Part shown: in pieces, positions 34,411 through 45,350 of the stretch
How positions within the stretch are numbered: position 1 is the first letter of the stretch
Layout: every line of letters begins with the position of its first letter
Assembly (NCBI RefSeq): GCF_030253575.1
Contig: NC_080561.1
Span: forward strand, 28,184,564 to 28,248,563
DNA from: Rhododendron vialii
Taxonomy: Eukaryota > Streptophyta > Magnoliopsida > Ericales > Ericaceae
DNA: 64,000 bases
Direction of reading: 5' to 3'
The notes under the pieces: model-generated
The model's database searches: none
The model's input: only the letters and a program-made list of their open reading frames with translations
What the model was told of the DNA's origin: nothing
Translations under genes and position numbers: made by a program

Positions 34411-35100
34411 ACTAATTTTCCTTAAACAACAACGCAAAATACATGAACTCTTAGTAACGTTTTTCACTTTACTTTTATTTCCCGGACTTGGATTTCATTT
34501 TCTGTTTGCATCCATTCCTAACTAGTTCTGAAAAGGTTCACTTATGCTAGAGGAAGCATGCTCACTTTAGTGATTAGTCCGCCTGTTGATGCGAATTCGA
34601 GTAAGTTATCACGGACAAGCCACATGCATGGAAAACTTGCCCATGTGGTTCTGATCTCCCCAAACACATCTTTTACTTATATTCATCTATTCTTGTAGTC
34701 TTGTACTAATATCATGTTAAGGTCGTCACACACACGCACACGATTTACGAGTATAAAACAGTAAAAAATTGACACAGAGATATACGTGGTTCTCCAAAAC
34801 CGGATACGTTCACAGGAGCGAGAGCGGCTGCTATTCTTTATTATCACAGTAATAAATTAGGGTTTACAACATAGAGTATTTATACTCTGCTCCACTCGTT
34901 CCGCTCCGCTACGCTCCGGCATTTGGCCTTCTTAATGGAACTATATGACCCTAGTTTTAACATATCAAGCCTATGTTCTTTACAATTTTTTCTTCCCTAG
35001 GGTTGTGTGCTTGTTCTGGCGTTCTCCTCTGCTTTTCTCCCCCATCTCTTTCTTTCCTAAGTACTAGAGTTTCTGGTTTGCTAAGAAACACGAGCACTTC
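34411..35100. repeat. local tandem copy of about 32735-33630
   Basis: A near-identical repeat of the upstream segment, starting ACTAATTTTCCTTAAAC, including LTR-derived repeat copy b (about 34713-34970, with a deletion of roughly 170-180 bp relative to copy a) and the unit junction CTATGTTCTTTACAATTTTT. It is non-coding. Confidence 0.8.
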
Positions 35101-35396
35101 TAAGGAGGCGGCGTGCATCAGACATTCGTCTAAACACGTCTTATTAATTCATAATCATTTTTTGGAATTGGACACTCATGTGAGTCAGTTCCATTATTTA
35201 GACATGCATGAAGCACGTTGGTAGCTGTTAGAAATAGATCTGCTCCATCTATAGTTGAGTTATTTAGTAGATTCTCAAAGATACATGGACTGTCTGTCTA
35301 TTGGTGGATTCTTTTTTGTTTTTTCAGCCTTTTTCTTTCTCCCCTGAGTTTTATAGCGTTTGTTTGAATTTATGTTTTGTCGTCTATATTTTGCAG

Positions 35397-35462
35397 GGTG
35401 ATGCTGACAGTGCTTTCGATAGGCTCTGGCAAAAGAAAACAGTTCAAGTCCGTCAGCAGTGA
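35397..35462 (+). pseudogene. orphan RPS21 exon 3
   Basis: Exon 3 of S21 with its acceptor (TTTTGCAG) and stop: GDADSAFDRLWQKKTVQVRQ then Q and TGA. Substitutions are L to F and K to T. The exons 1-2 and promoter are absent, so it cannot make S21. It shows that the duplicated units carried the 3' part of RPS21. Confidence 0.9.
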
Positions 35463-35872
35463 TAGTTGCTTCTATTTTCTATCCCGTACCCTTCGTTGGA
35501 TATATACATGGTTTAATCTATTGTTTTTCTGTTTTTGAGTTCTATCATTCTATGTAATGTCGAGGTTGACTAGAAAATGAATGATGGATTTATCTTTTTG
35601 TGAACATGTGTTTTTTGATGCTTGACTAAATTTATATGTATATCATTACCTTCTGAGCGACAAAATTTCTAATGCCGGTCTAGTTAGTTTGTGTTAGCTT
35701 TATCGATAAATTACCATGGAATTCTATGCCTCTTTCGCTTGTGTCTGTTTTCTGGGGGCCTGGTAGACATCTTTTTCAATTTTTTTGCCTGTTGCTACAG
35801 CTTCCAGAAGCAAGTTGAGCGGAATCTGTTTTTTTCGCCAATCTTGCTGGTGTTTTTATTGAAACTGGCAAA

Positions 35873-36415
35873 GGAAATGGCCCTTAGCCGGCTCCGACCA
35901 CTGGAAAGAGAGGACCAAGATCCACCAGGAGCAGAGACAGGCCGAGCATTTCTATGCTTTTTCATTCCGTGGTTCCCATGTATAGGGTTCAAGCTCAGCC
36001 TTTGACATGGGTCTCGGAGTTATTGAGTTTTGTGGGGATGCTAATCAGTTGATATTGATAGTGAATCCAGTGACTGGCAGCTTTGCTTTGAACGAGTTCG
36101 AAAGGTGAAGAAGAAAGGAAGGGATTGTCCCTTTCAAACGTTGAGGGAGGCCAAAGTAAGACTTTTCTGTTAAGAGCTCCTTTTTCTTCTCAAAACGGTA
36201 ATTGCAGAAGAAAGAAACCTTTTTCAAGGGCGGGGGAGACCAAAAGGGGAATGATCTTGACAAAAGACAACGGGTAATACAGAAACGAACCTGCGGCAGA
36301 GGAATATGCAAATTCAATAGAACAACAAAGCTACAAGATTTCTGGACGGGAAGATGCGGAAGTATCTACTTGTTACGGAATCTTGGGTGTCAAACTCTGG
36401 ATTTCATATAGTCAA
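35873..36415 (+). other. inserted segment, probably mitochondrial DNA (NUMT) with rps3 3' end
   Basis: About 540 bp interrupts unit 3 where units 1 and 2 have only a short segment (compare 4953-4972 and 19361-19380). Its base composition and lack of repeats differ from the surroundings. At the right end, one frame reads AEVSTCYGILGVKLWISYSQ (about 36352-36411). From memory this matches the C-terminal part of plant mitochondrial ribosomal protein S3. The rest is not identified. The frame is interrupted upstream, so nothing is expressed as S3. Confidence 0.55.
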
Positions 36416-36648
36416 GACACTTAAATAATGCACAAAAACAAATGCCCATCTTATTATTTGCTGTAATCATCACAACATCATTACATCTCAGCAGTCGTCC
36501 TTTCTTTATTTGCATCACATGTAAGACTAAATTCTGTAATTAGTCTTTATGGCCCACATGTTTTAAGTATGGCACATACATCTCTCTTTATTTGCATCAC
36601 ATGCATATATTATATCTCCGTACAGAGCAAATTAAGCCAGTAATACGT

Positions 36649-37866
36649 TCAATGAGGCATTTTCAGGAATTCTCTGGCTATTCTTCCATTTCCTCCGTGA
36701 GGGTAGAACCCACCAGGCAAATGCTCACTGCCAGTGCTATACACGACCCGCAGTATCTCCCCTGGAGTTCTCCTATAAGAGATGGAGTCAAAATTCGCTG
36801 ATAACACGTTGCTCTCTGTACGATTTTCTGCTCCTAGCTGTGGTGGGACTATGATGCCTTCATCCTTGATGCCGCACATTGCTAACTGATTTCTGAGCTC
36901 TGAAATGCGGATGGTAAACTCGGCCACCGTGTGGTTATATGGATGCACAAGTTCTTCAGCTCGCTCGTAGAGGTACATTCGTATAACTGCGTCTTGGCCG
37001 GATTCAACTCCCAAGAGTCCTGCCAAGAGCTGTGCAAAACAGATAAAAAGGGAAAAAAAAAGAAGACGACGAAATGAAAAGTTAGTTGGGTGATCAATCT
37101 ACGCAAACAAAGTTCATTGCAGCCCCTTTCTGAGAGATTACCGAATAGAATGGATGATTTGTGCAAAAAATGGACAATAAAAGCTATTCTGTTTGGAATT
37201 AATTACCCGCTTAGTCTGGTAGCCATTGATAAGAGGATTTGCTCCAACGTAACCAACAAGTCCCATGTACGGAATCACGTAGCAACTCAACATGTAGCTG
37301 AGGCTATCACGGTACGGGTTGAATGGAGGAGTGAGTTTGTATCCGATTGCTTCATCAAACAGTTTTGCAAAGTTTTTCGGGCTTACATCCAATAGAGGCC
37401 TTGGAAACAAACCTACTGTTTTTTCAAGGGCCCTGCAAGAAAATGGTTTATTCACGCATTAGCGAAATAGAAATTGCGTGTAATATTGATTGTAACGGGA
37501 CATGAAGACAAACCTGAGATGTCCGACTTCTTGATACGCAAATTCTGTGATGATATTCCTCGTAAGAGAGTCAAGTTTGGCTTTTTGGGCGCCAATGGGA
37601 GGGGGGCCACCCAGAACTAACTGCGGCGCAACATGGTCGAGTCCGTACCCGAGTGCTGCCCACAAGAAGTATTCAGCTTCCAAAAACTCAAGGTTCACTG
37701 CAAATTGCAATGCATCCACGTCTTCTTCATATACCGGGATTGCATGGGGTGGATACGGTGACTCGCAAATAGGGTTGGATGAAGAGATGGAGATGAAGTT
37801 GCTCATGATTGACATCCATATTATTAACCTAATCAAGGAGAAAGTGGAGGCTAAGATAACCCCCAT
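36649..37866 (-). CDS. desiccation-related protein PCC13-62-like, copy 3
   Basis: Exons (minus): 37866-37514, 37432-37207 and 37029-36649; 319 residues, intact with the same splice sites. The open frame extends upstream through the CT-rich leader, giving a spurious long N terminus (poly-P and SLSLSL from the GA/G repeat); the start MGVILASTF is set by the other copies. It is the most divergent copy in exon 2 (AIGYKLTPPFNPYRDSLS against AFGYELDPPFDPY). It ends EFLKMPH, like copy 4. The DNA upstream of its TATA box is deleted relative to copies 2 and 4. Confidence 0.91.
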
Positions 37867-37883
37867 TATTGCTGTGTTTGTGC

Positions 37884-37884
<1 letters not shown>

Positions 37885-37926
<42 letters not shown>

Positions 37927-37931
37927 GGGAG
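37885..37931 (+). repeat. (GA)n(G)n microsatellite in leader of copy 3
   Basis: GA repeats run directly into a G-run of about 14. On the gene strand this is a CT-rich leader about 20-65 bases upstream of the ATG. Confidence 0.9.
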
Positions 37932-37964
37932 GTATGAGATGAAATACATGAGAGAGTTTAATGC

Positions 37965-37973
37965 AATTTATAG
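37965..37973 (-). promoter_or_regulatory. TATA box of copy 3
   Basis: CTATAAATT on the minus strand. The sequence just upstream (from about 37978) joins DNA that in unit 1 lies some 3 kb away (about 9600), so distal promoter sequence was lost. Confidence 0.65.
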
Positions 37974-38065
37974 TGAGACGAGATACATAAAGTTCTAGTA
38001 CGAAGGAAGAAACAAAATTATTGAAACTTATAAATGAATACCACATAAATATAAATAAAAAATAT

Positions 38066-38206
38066 ACTCTTTCGGTCCCGATTTGTTTGACTGGCCAATT
38101 TCAAAATCAATGGAGGAGATTATGTAGATTTTCAAATCAATGAATTAGATTAGATTTCCTTAATAAGTTGAAAATCCAAGATTGGACAAACAAATCGGGA
38201 TATATG
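38066..38206. mobile_element. Stowaway-like MITE
   Basis: About 140 bp. The inverted ends GGTCCCGATTTGTTTGAC and the complementary GACAAACAAATCGGG-type right end lie within TA-rich flanks. It is absent from the paralogous units. Confidence 0.6.
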
Positions 38207-38689
38207 AAATAGTAGCTTGCAAATGATACATGAGGTGTGGGGTACGAAAAGGAATTAAGGGAAACAAGTGGATATTTTCATCTTTCTATGAACCCAAAAG
38301 CTTATCTAAGATGATTTTTGGATTTTGATGCTTTTTTTTTTACGTTTCTCGAGAATGCATTATGGTAGAAGCTTTTTTTAGTTCGAGATGCGTTTGAAAG
38401 ACGCTTGTATGCTCACATTTCAGCTCACGCACGCGAATAATGTGACTAAGTGCATCTCCAACCCGCGATATCTATTTCTTCACATATATAGGAAGAGAAA
38501 ACTATTAACGAAAATAGTCATGGAGTATACTATGATCAACCAATACATTTTTGGATTGAAATCAGCTACAATATCCATTCTAATATTTCTCTATCAATAA
38601 ATCAAATCAGCCTTTGAAAAAAAAATTCAGATCAGCCTTTGCAAATCAAGTTTATATCAGCAAGGTCTAAGAAGTCAATTAAATAGGGC

Positions 38690-38845
38690 AGTGATAATGT
38701 CAAAACCGTTTTTGTTGGTGTCAAAACTCCAGTGCATAAAAGTTTTGCACATTTCAAATGGTATAAACCTTTTTGTACACTAAATTTTTGGCACCAACAA
38801 AAACGATTTTGACACCAACAAAAACGATTTTGACATTATCATTTC
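38690..38845. mobile_element. MITE, about 155 bp
   Basis: Inverted ends contain GATAATGTCAAAACCGTTTT and, on the right as complement, GATAATGTCAAAATCGTTTT. TTGTTGGTGTCAAAA follows on both arms, duplicated on the right arm. It lies within paralogous sequence that is uninterrupted near 17630-17650. Confidence 0.7.
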
Positions 38846-39000
38846 TCTATTGAATAATGCCTAAATCTAAAGTGGCAAAATCTCTAATCGAAGAAATATC
38901 TAAAGTGGTCCAGTACAAGCGGCAGTAGGAAAAGTTTTAAAGAAGTACATTGAGACACGTGAATATTCAACTGAGGCGGCTCATCTGGAGTGGAGAGATG

Positions 39001-39152
39001 CTACGACCACACCCAAATTTACACACCCAAATATACACCCTCTCACAAAACACAAGGGTCCCACACACACACTGCGTGTGCAGTGTATGTGGGACCCTTG
39101 TGTTTTGTGAGAGGATGTGTATTTGGGTGTGTGATTTTGGGTGTAGTTGTAG
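39001..39152. repeat. 152-bp near-perfect hairpin
   Basis: Arms of about 68 nt pair almost perfectly (CACAAGGGTCCCACA with TGTGGGACCCTTGTG; CAAATATACACCCTCTCACA with TGTGAGAGGATGTGTATTTG). The loop is around CACTGCGTGTGCAGTG. It is non-coding on both strands and probably a young MITE or a hairpin RNA template. Confidence 0.85.
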
Positions 39153-39419
39153 AATTTTTGACTTGAGAAATATCTAAAGTGGGTCCCGTACCGACCACCT
39201 AATTTTTTTTTTCTTCGAATAATGTAAAAAATTTGAACTAACCTTATTTTGAACATCCAATTCAAATGCCAATGAATACATAATTGTAATAGTCTTGAAC
39301 AATTAACTAAAAAAGAAACGAACACCTAAACTAAAACCAATTAAACACTCAGTTACAGCCTACTAATCTAGACAATTCATATTTAGACACCCAAAGTATT
39401 ACCTCAAATATGCCGGTGC

Positions 39420-42130
39420 CACCCCAGGCCCCAACATAACTTTGCCACTGGTTCCAGGTCCAGAGTGACAGATGATTATCGAAAGGCTTATGATATAGTC
39501 TGTCTTAATTGGGATGCTTGCGGGGTTTGGGTTGTAATGCCATTATGCTTTGATTCCCTTAAATCTTTGAATTGTTTAATATTTATTCAAATCAAAAAAC
39601 AATTCAACGGGAAATCCAGTAAACATTAATTTCCAAACAACTACCTATTGATTTAAAAAAAAATTAATTTTCCTTAAACAAGGATGCAAGATACACGAAC
39701 TCTTATGAGTAACTTTTTCACTTTACTTTTATTTTCCGGATTTGGATTTCATTTACTGTTTGCACCCATTTTTAACCAGTTTTGAAAAGGTTTACGTTCC
39801 GAAAAGGTTCACTTATGCTGGAGGAAGCATGCCCACTTAGTAATCAGTCCGTCCGTTGATGCGAATTCGAGTAAGTTATCACGGACGAGCCACATGCATG
39901 GAAAACTTGCCCGTGTGGTTCTGATCTCTCCAAACACATTTTTTTACTTATATATTCATCTTACTTGTGATCTTGTACTAATATCAAGTCTATGTTGTAT
40001 TTTTCATGACGAAAGAACCACTACACATGAGGGCCACTAATTGGACCCACCCTTAGATGTGAAACTTCCGGACTATCGGTCGAAGCAAACCAATGTCCTA
40101 ACCCGCAAGTAATTTGCGGTACTAACCCTGAAAAGAAGTCGAACTCTGCCCAAAGCAAGGCAAGGACCCTTTCCCTTCCGCTGGGGCAAGTCAACTGGTA
40201 ATTTGTGCAAGGTGTTGATTTCCCAAGGGGAAAAAAAGTTTAGTTTCTATGTACTCTATTATACTTCCATTCATGCAGGAGCTAGATTTAGGTTGCAGGC
40301 CTATCGATCCGACATTGGGCTCCGCGTATGCATGAGTAAGGCTCTTTGTGCCTGTGTTCTGGGTTGGCTCCCTCATCGGAAGTTTGAGTTGAGTTGTGTG
40401 TGTGTTTAAGGGTCCTCATACTCTTTTCTAGTCAGTAATTGCCTAATGAGAGTACTAAATGAAATTACCCTTCTACTCTGGGAAAAAAATATTTAACTTC
40501 CATTCATTGTCGATCTTTCCTTTTTTATTCACCAATCTATCTACGAATTGATGCTCCAAATCCTAATAAGTGAAAAAGAGAGAGCAGCTTAGTTGATCAC
40601 TTTAACTTGACAACCAAGTCAAAAGTTAGTTGAAATCAGGACACTAGAAAATATTTCTCTTCCATCACTCACCATTACTTTAGGAGTATCTTGCTTTTAA
40701 AATACACAAGAGTCAGAAAAGTGTTAATTTTATATTCCATTTTAAGTGTTTTCCGGCCTTTTAGGTAATTCCGGCCAGTACATTAGATGACAGATGAAAA
40801 CAATAGATGCACCTAATGACCAAGAGAAGTTTCAATGGTTTTCTAGCTAGAGCACAAGCCTTCCCATGTTGGAATAAATAAATAAATTCAGTACGCATGC
40901 AGCAATATTTGAGTAGCATTCTTCATTACATATTTATATGTATTTCACAACAAATGGTATGAATTCCACACCAATATACGGGATTCATACCATTAATTTT
41001 CTTTTTTTCTTTTTTATTGCTTTCAATAAAAATAATCTATTCAACAGGAAATCCAGTAAACATTGATTTTCAAACGACTACCTATTGATTTTTAAAAAAA
41101 AATTAATTTCCCTTAAACAACAATGCAAAATACACGAACTCTTATGAGTAACGTGTTTCACTTTACTTTTATTTCCTGGACTTGGATTTCATTTTCTGTT
41201 TGCACCCATTCCTAACCAGTTCCCAAAAGTTTTTCACTTATGCTAGAGGAAGCATGCCCACTTAGTGATTAGTCCGCCTGTTTGATGCGAATTCGAGTAA
41301 GTTATCACGGATGAGCTACATGCATGGAAACTTGCCCCTGTGGTTCTGATCTCTCCAAACACATTTTTTTACTTATATATTCATCTTACTTGTGGTCTTG
41401 TACTAATATCAAGTCTATGTTATTTTTTTTATAACGAATGAATCACCACATAGGAGGGTAGTAAATTGGACACACCCATAGACGTAAAACTTCGGGACTA
41501 ACTGAAGCAAACCATCGTCCCGATTCGCCAGGTAATTTGTGCAAGTTGTTGATTTCCTAAGGGGAAAAAAAATAGTATTCAAGTAACAAGGTTAGTTTCT
41601 ATGTACTCTATTATACTTCTATTCATCGATCTTTCCTTTTTGTTTCACCAATCTTTCTACAAATTGATGCTCCAAATCCGAATTACTGAATGAAACAGAG
41701 AGCAGCTTGATTGATCACTTTAACTTGACTATCAAGTCAAAAGTTAGTTGAAATCAGGACCCTAGAAAATATTTCTCTTCCATCGAGCTCTCACCATATT
41801 ACTTTTGGAGTATCTTGCTTTTAAAATACAACATAAAGAGTCAGAAAAGTGTTAATTTTATACTCCATTTTAAGTGTTTTCCTTTTAGGTAATTCCGGCC
41901 AGTGCATTAGATGCACATTGCCATCATCCACATTTACGTTTGTTGAAGTATGACAGATATCTGACTGAAAACAATAGACGCACCTAATGACCAATAGAAG
42001 TTTCAATGGTTTTCTAGAGCACATGCCTTCCCATGTTGGGGAAAAAAAAAATAGTACTCATGTAGCAATATTTGAGTAGCATTCTTCGTTACACATTTAT
42101 GTGGGTTTCACAACAAATGGTATAAATCCC
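39420..42130. repeat. two tandem copies of a roughly 1.4-kb non-coding segment
   Basis: About 39600-40960 and 41040-42130 align over most of their length (CTTATGCTGGAGGAAGCATG-type block, GTTATCACGG, TCTCCAAACACATTTTTTTAC, ATTGATGCTCCAAATCC, AAGTCAAAAGTTAGTTGAAA). The first part also parallels 18430-18700 and 32735-33040. No ORF is conserved. The conserved block could be old promoter or leader DNA, but nothing proves it. Confidence 0.75.
40275..40495 (+). mobile_element. 221-bp insertion with 12-bp target duplication
   Basis: A perfect duplication ACTTCCATTCAT lies at 40263-40274 and 40496-40507. The tandem paralog (about 41607-41625) is empty. It ends in GGGAAAAAAATATTTA, consistent with retroposition. 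No A/B boxes or recognised source gene are apparent. Confidence 0.65.
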
Positions 42131-42303
42131 TCACCAATATACGGGAGAGCTCCTTAAGCTCTGATAACATCACCCCAAGTTAGAATCACAGATGGAATTA
42201 CATGTGGGCATATGGGGGGAAGGCCCTCCGGTAGTTTGAGTTTTTGATATATTTTTTTAATATTAATACTTCACATGTGCAAGGGGTATATATCAGTGGG
42301 AGA

Positions 42304-42665
42304 GAAGCTGTTTTTAGGTTGTGATTCCAATGGTCATGCAAGAGTTAATAGGCAGGGGTATGAGAAAGTCTATGGTGGTTTTGCATTTGGTGAACCAAAA
42401 TGACGTCAGTAGAAGTACTATTTTGGATTTTGTAGTGGCTTTTGATCTTATAGTTGTGAACACTTTTCCTCGAGATGAGAGAGGAACACTTAATTACTTT
42501 TAAGAGCGGGTCCAATAGAAGTCAGATAAATTACTTTTTCATTAGAGGCACTGAACATTTGTTATGCAAAAGGATTATCCCCGGAGAGTGTCTAGCGTCA
42601 CAACGTAGACTTATATTGCTAGATATTTGCTTGAAAGGGCAACATAGACCAACGAAGGAGACTAG
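42304..42665 (+). pseudogene. LINE endonuclease fragment (RTE/CFDP2-like)
   Basis: Three frames together give an endonuclease/exonuclease/phosphatase-type segment: GCDSNGHARVNRQGYEKVYG, then GGFAFGEP, then NDVSRSTILDFVVAFDLIVV, then TFKSGSNRSQINYFFIRG and IIPGECLASQRRLILLDICL. The order matches the C-terminal half of the endonuclease domain of plant LINEs often annotated craniofacial development protein 2-like. Frameshifts occur near 42400 and 42485. No reverse transcriptase follows. It is a dead 5' fragment of the element. Confidence 0.75.
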
Positions 42666-42760
42666 ATGCCTATGAACTAGACGGTGGCATCTTTCTTGTC
42701 GTTCATTTTTCGGCCTCTGTATTTAGGAAATCCTGAACGGCGACTGTGTTATGATTTACT

Positions 42761-42907
42761 ATTGCTGGATACACGTGCTTAATTTTGCATGCTATCTCAT
42801 GGTCATTGCAATTACCATCATGTATTTTAAAATTATTGCTGGATACACGTGCTTAATTTTGCATGCTATCTCATGGTCATTGCAATTACCATCATGTCTT
42901 TTAAATT
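42761..42907 (+). repeat. two 74-bp tandem repeats
   Basis: ATTGCTGGATACACGTGCTT...CATCATGT(A/C)TTTTAAA occurs at 42761-42834 and 42835-42907 with very few differences. Confidence 0.9.
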
Positions 42908-43050
42908 TTTTGTATAGAAATGATATGTAAAGTTAATTTGCGTAGTATCCCGAGACATCCTGTCCGTTCATACCCATCAAAGCTTCCATTTTGTGGGTTC
43001 ATTCCTGGTCAACAACAATGATCCAATTAAACCGTTCATCTCGTCCAACA

Positions 43051-43428
43051 TGAAAAATGATAAATTGTTTGCAAAAGCTAGTTCGACCGGAGATTGATAA
43101 GTGCGTGAATAACTTGCATTTTGTTGTGTAAATTGTAAAGTTTAGGTGTAAATTAAACATAGATGCCTCTCATTTTACATTTTGAAATGCAAAATGTTAA
43201 CACGACTATCGATGTTCAATAAAACTGGTTCAGATCATGGTTGTAGGTCGTCTAGAATGGACTTAGAAAATAGAAGTATGGAGAGGGTATGGGGAGATAT
43301 GTATGAAGATGAAAAATTGTTTGCAAAAGCTAGTTCGACCGGAGATTGATAAGTGTGTGAATAACTTGCATTTTGTTGTGTAAATTGTAAAGTTTAGGTG
43401 TAAATTAAACATAGATGCCACTCATTTC
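43051..43428 (+). repeat. direct repeat of about 120 bp, two copies
   Basis: AAATTGTTTGCAAAAGCTAG...AAATTAAACATAGATGCC occurs at about 43060-43172 and 43313-43425, separated by about 140 bp of unrelated sequence. Confidence 0.85.
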
Positions 43429-43845
43429 GTTAATTAGATAAGAATGTGCATGTGTAATTTAGCATATTGAGATTTCTGAGTCCTCTTCTCATAACATCTC
43501 GAATAAATAATCAATACAGGTGGAATCAAGGTTTTGAATCTTGTATCGTACAGGTTGGTAAGCACTACTGATCAAATTAATCCAATATCCTACACCTCTA
43601 GCTAAATTTCATTTGAGCTCAAATACTGATAAGTACTGGCTAGTACTGATTGTACCCGTTAGTATTGGACTATGTTTAAATTTTTTTCTTCCTGGACCAA
43701 TCAAATACCGGACGGTACGTACCAAGCTATTTTTAAATTTAATTTTCTTTTTTATACTAAATGAATATACAGCAACGAATGATGCTAAAAAAAAAAAAAA
43801 AAAATTTATAATACCGTACCAGTTAGAGTACCAATTTTTCTAATA

Positions 43846-44127
43846 CTCCCTCCGTCTCTTTTTAAGTGTTCAACTTCGTAACTCCAACTTATTAAGAAAA
43901 CATCATTATTACACATTTCACATTAACTTTTACTTCCATTTTCCCTACTTACCTTCTATAGAGACATCATCATTACAATTTTACTCACTAACTTTTCAAA
44001 ATGGAATCTACTTTTAGGGACAAAATGAAAAATGTATCAACTTTTACCCACTAATTTTACAAAATAGAGACTTATTAAGGGACAGTCCAAAATGGAATAC
44101 TGGACTTTAAAAATGAGACGGAGGGAG
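43846..44127. mobile_element. Stowaway (Tc1/Mariner) MITE, 282 bp
   Basis: Ends CTCCCTCCGTCTC and GAGACGGAGGGAG are flanked by TA on each side (43844-43845, 44128-44129). This is a diagnostic Stowaway end. Confidence 0.92.
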
Positions 44128-44129
44128 TA

Positions 44130-45345
44130 GTACGGTAAGGATTGGTACCGGTGAGATACTAGGTATCGTTTCAAATTTATTGTTATTAGTGTTATTTTCC
44201 CACATCAAATAATTTTTTTGTATAATTGGGGCTTTAGGGTTAGGTTTGGCCGTTTTACGCCTTGCCTTTGTTTTGGGTTGGATTGTAAATCTGGGTTTTA
44301 GACCTTTGGGTTTTGAGCTTTGTTGTTTAAATTTAGGATCTTGAGGCCCATAGGGTGTTTTGGGCTAGTCCCAACAGGTGTCTTCATTCAACTTTTTGTT
44401 GGACTCAATTTTTCTCCCCCAACTTGATATACTTTTTTGTCAAATTTCTTAATAAAACTTCGCTGCCTATAAAAAAAACACATTTTGTCGTGGGGACTAT
44501 TTCATTTCATTTTGTTAATTGGATTTGGGTTAAGAAATATGAAAAACTGAGCTTAGGTTCAGTGAACAGATAAAAATTTATTAAAAGAGCAATAAATTAA
44601 ATCCAAATTCGGCAGATAAAATAAATTCACCGAATTGGGATGAAAAACTAGTAGTACTATGTATTACGACCATGGCGGGATTCATCAAAATACAGAAACT
44701 ATGGACTCACGGGGGTTCATGAAGAAAAAGTCTCTATCCACAGCTCCCATTTTTACAACAAAACTTTCGAACGATTTACTACAGCAACATATGGGAGTCA
44801 TCAATTTGACGAAGTTATTTTTTACTTGTTCTACAAAGTGAACATTTCCGATGATGGTTCTCATATGCTAGTGTATAATCCATTTTAATTTTGGTTATAA
44901 AAGAGAGAGTGCGACACGACTACCCCGTTGATGAATCATAGGTTTTCTTGCCTATTCCCAATATTGTATACATCAGCGGGGGCAAGCCGGGTGTTAGTAG
45001 ATTAGTCTATAAAAAGTTTCAGAGGCTATTCATAACCTTGAATCACAAATGCTCACGACCGGGCTTGGACAGATGACAACTTGGTTAGAGCCCATTGGCA
45101 TACATGTGACAGTTGGCATAGCCAAAATCTGCGTTGTTCTCTAGAATTTTCATGACTTGTTTGTTTTACTTTTTGAAAAGTATTTTTCAAAAAATTCTCC
45201 TACTTCCAATCATTTCTCTCTCTATCTCTTTCCACTTATTATCCCTACTACTCTCATAATTTTTTTTTTCAAAAACTAAACCAAACAAAGCGATTCGGTT
45301 AGGTTGTTGACCTCTTGTTGCTTTCAACCTTAGAAAATTCCGACA
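44130..45345. other. stretch without recognised features
   Basis: AT-rich. The few open frames (e.g. near 44659-44841) show no family resemblance. I see no repeat structure of note. Confidence 0.5.
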
Positions 45346-45350
45346 AAACA

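Noticed and set aside
37459-38046. Longer N terminus for desiccation gene copy 3 with proline and Ser-Leu runs
   Set aside because: The extra residues come from translating the GA/G microsatellite leader. Copies 1, 2 and 4 fix the start at the internal Met.
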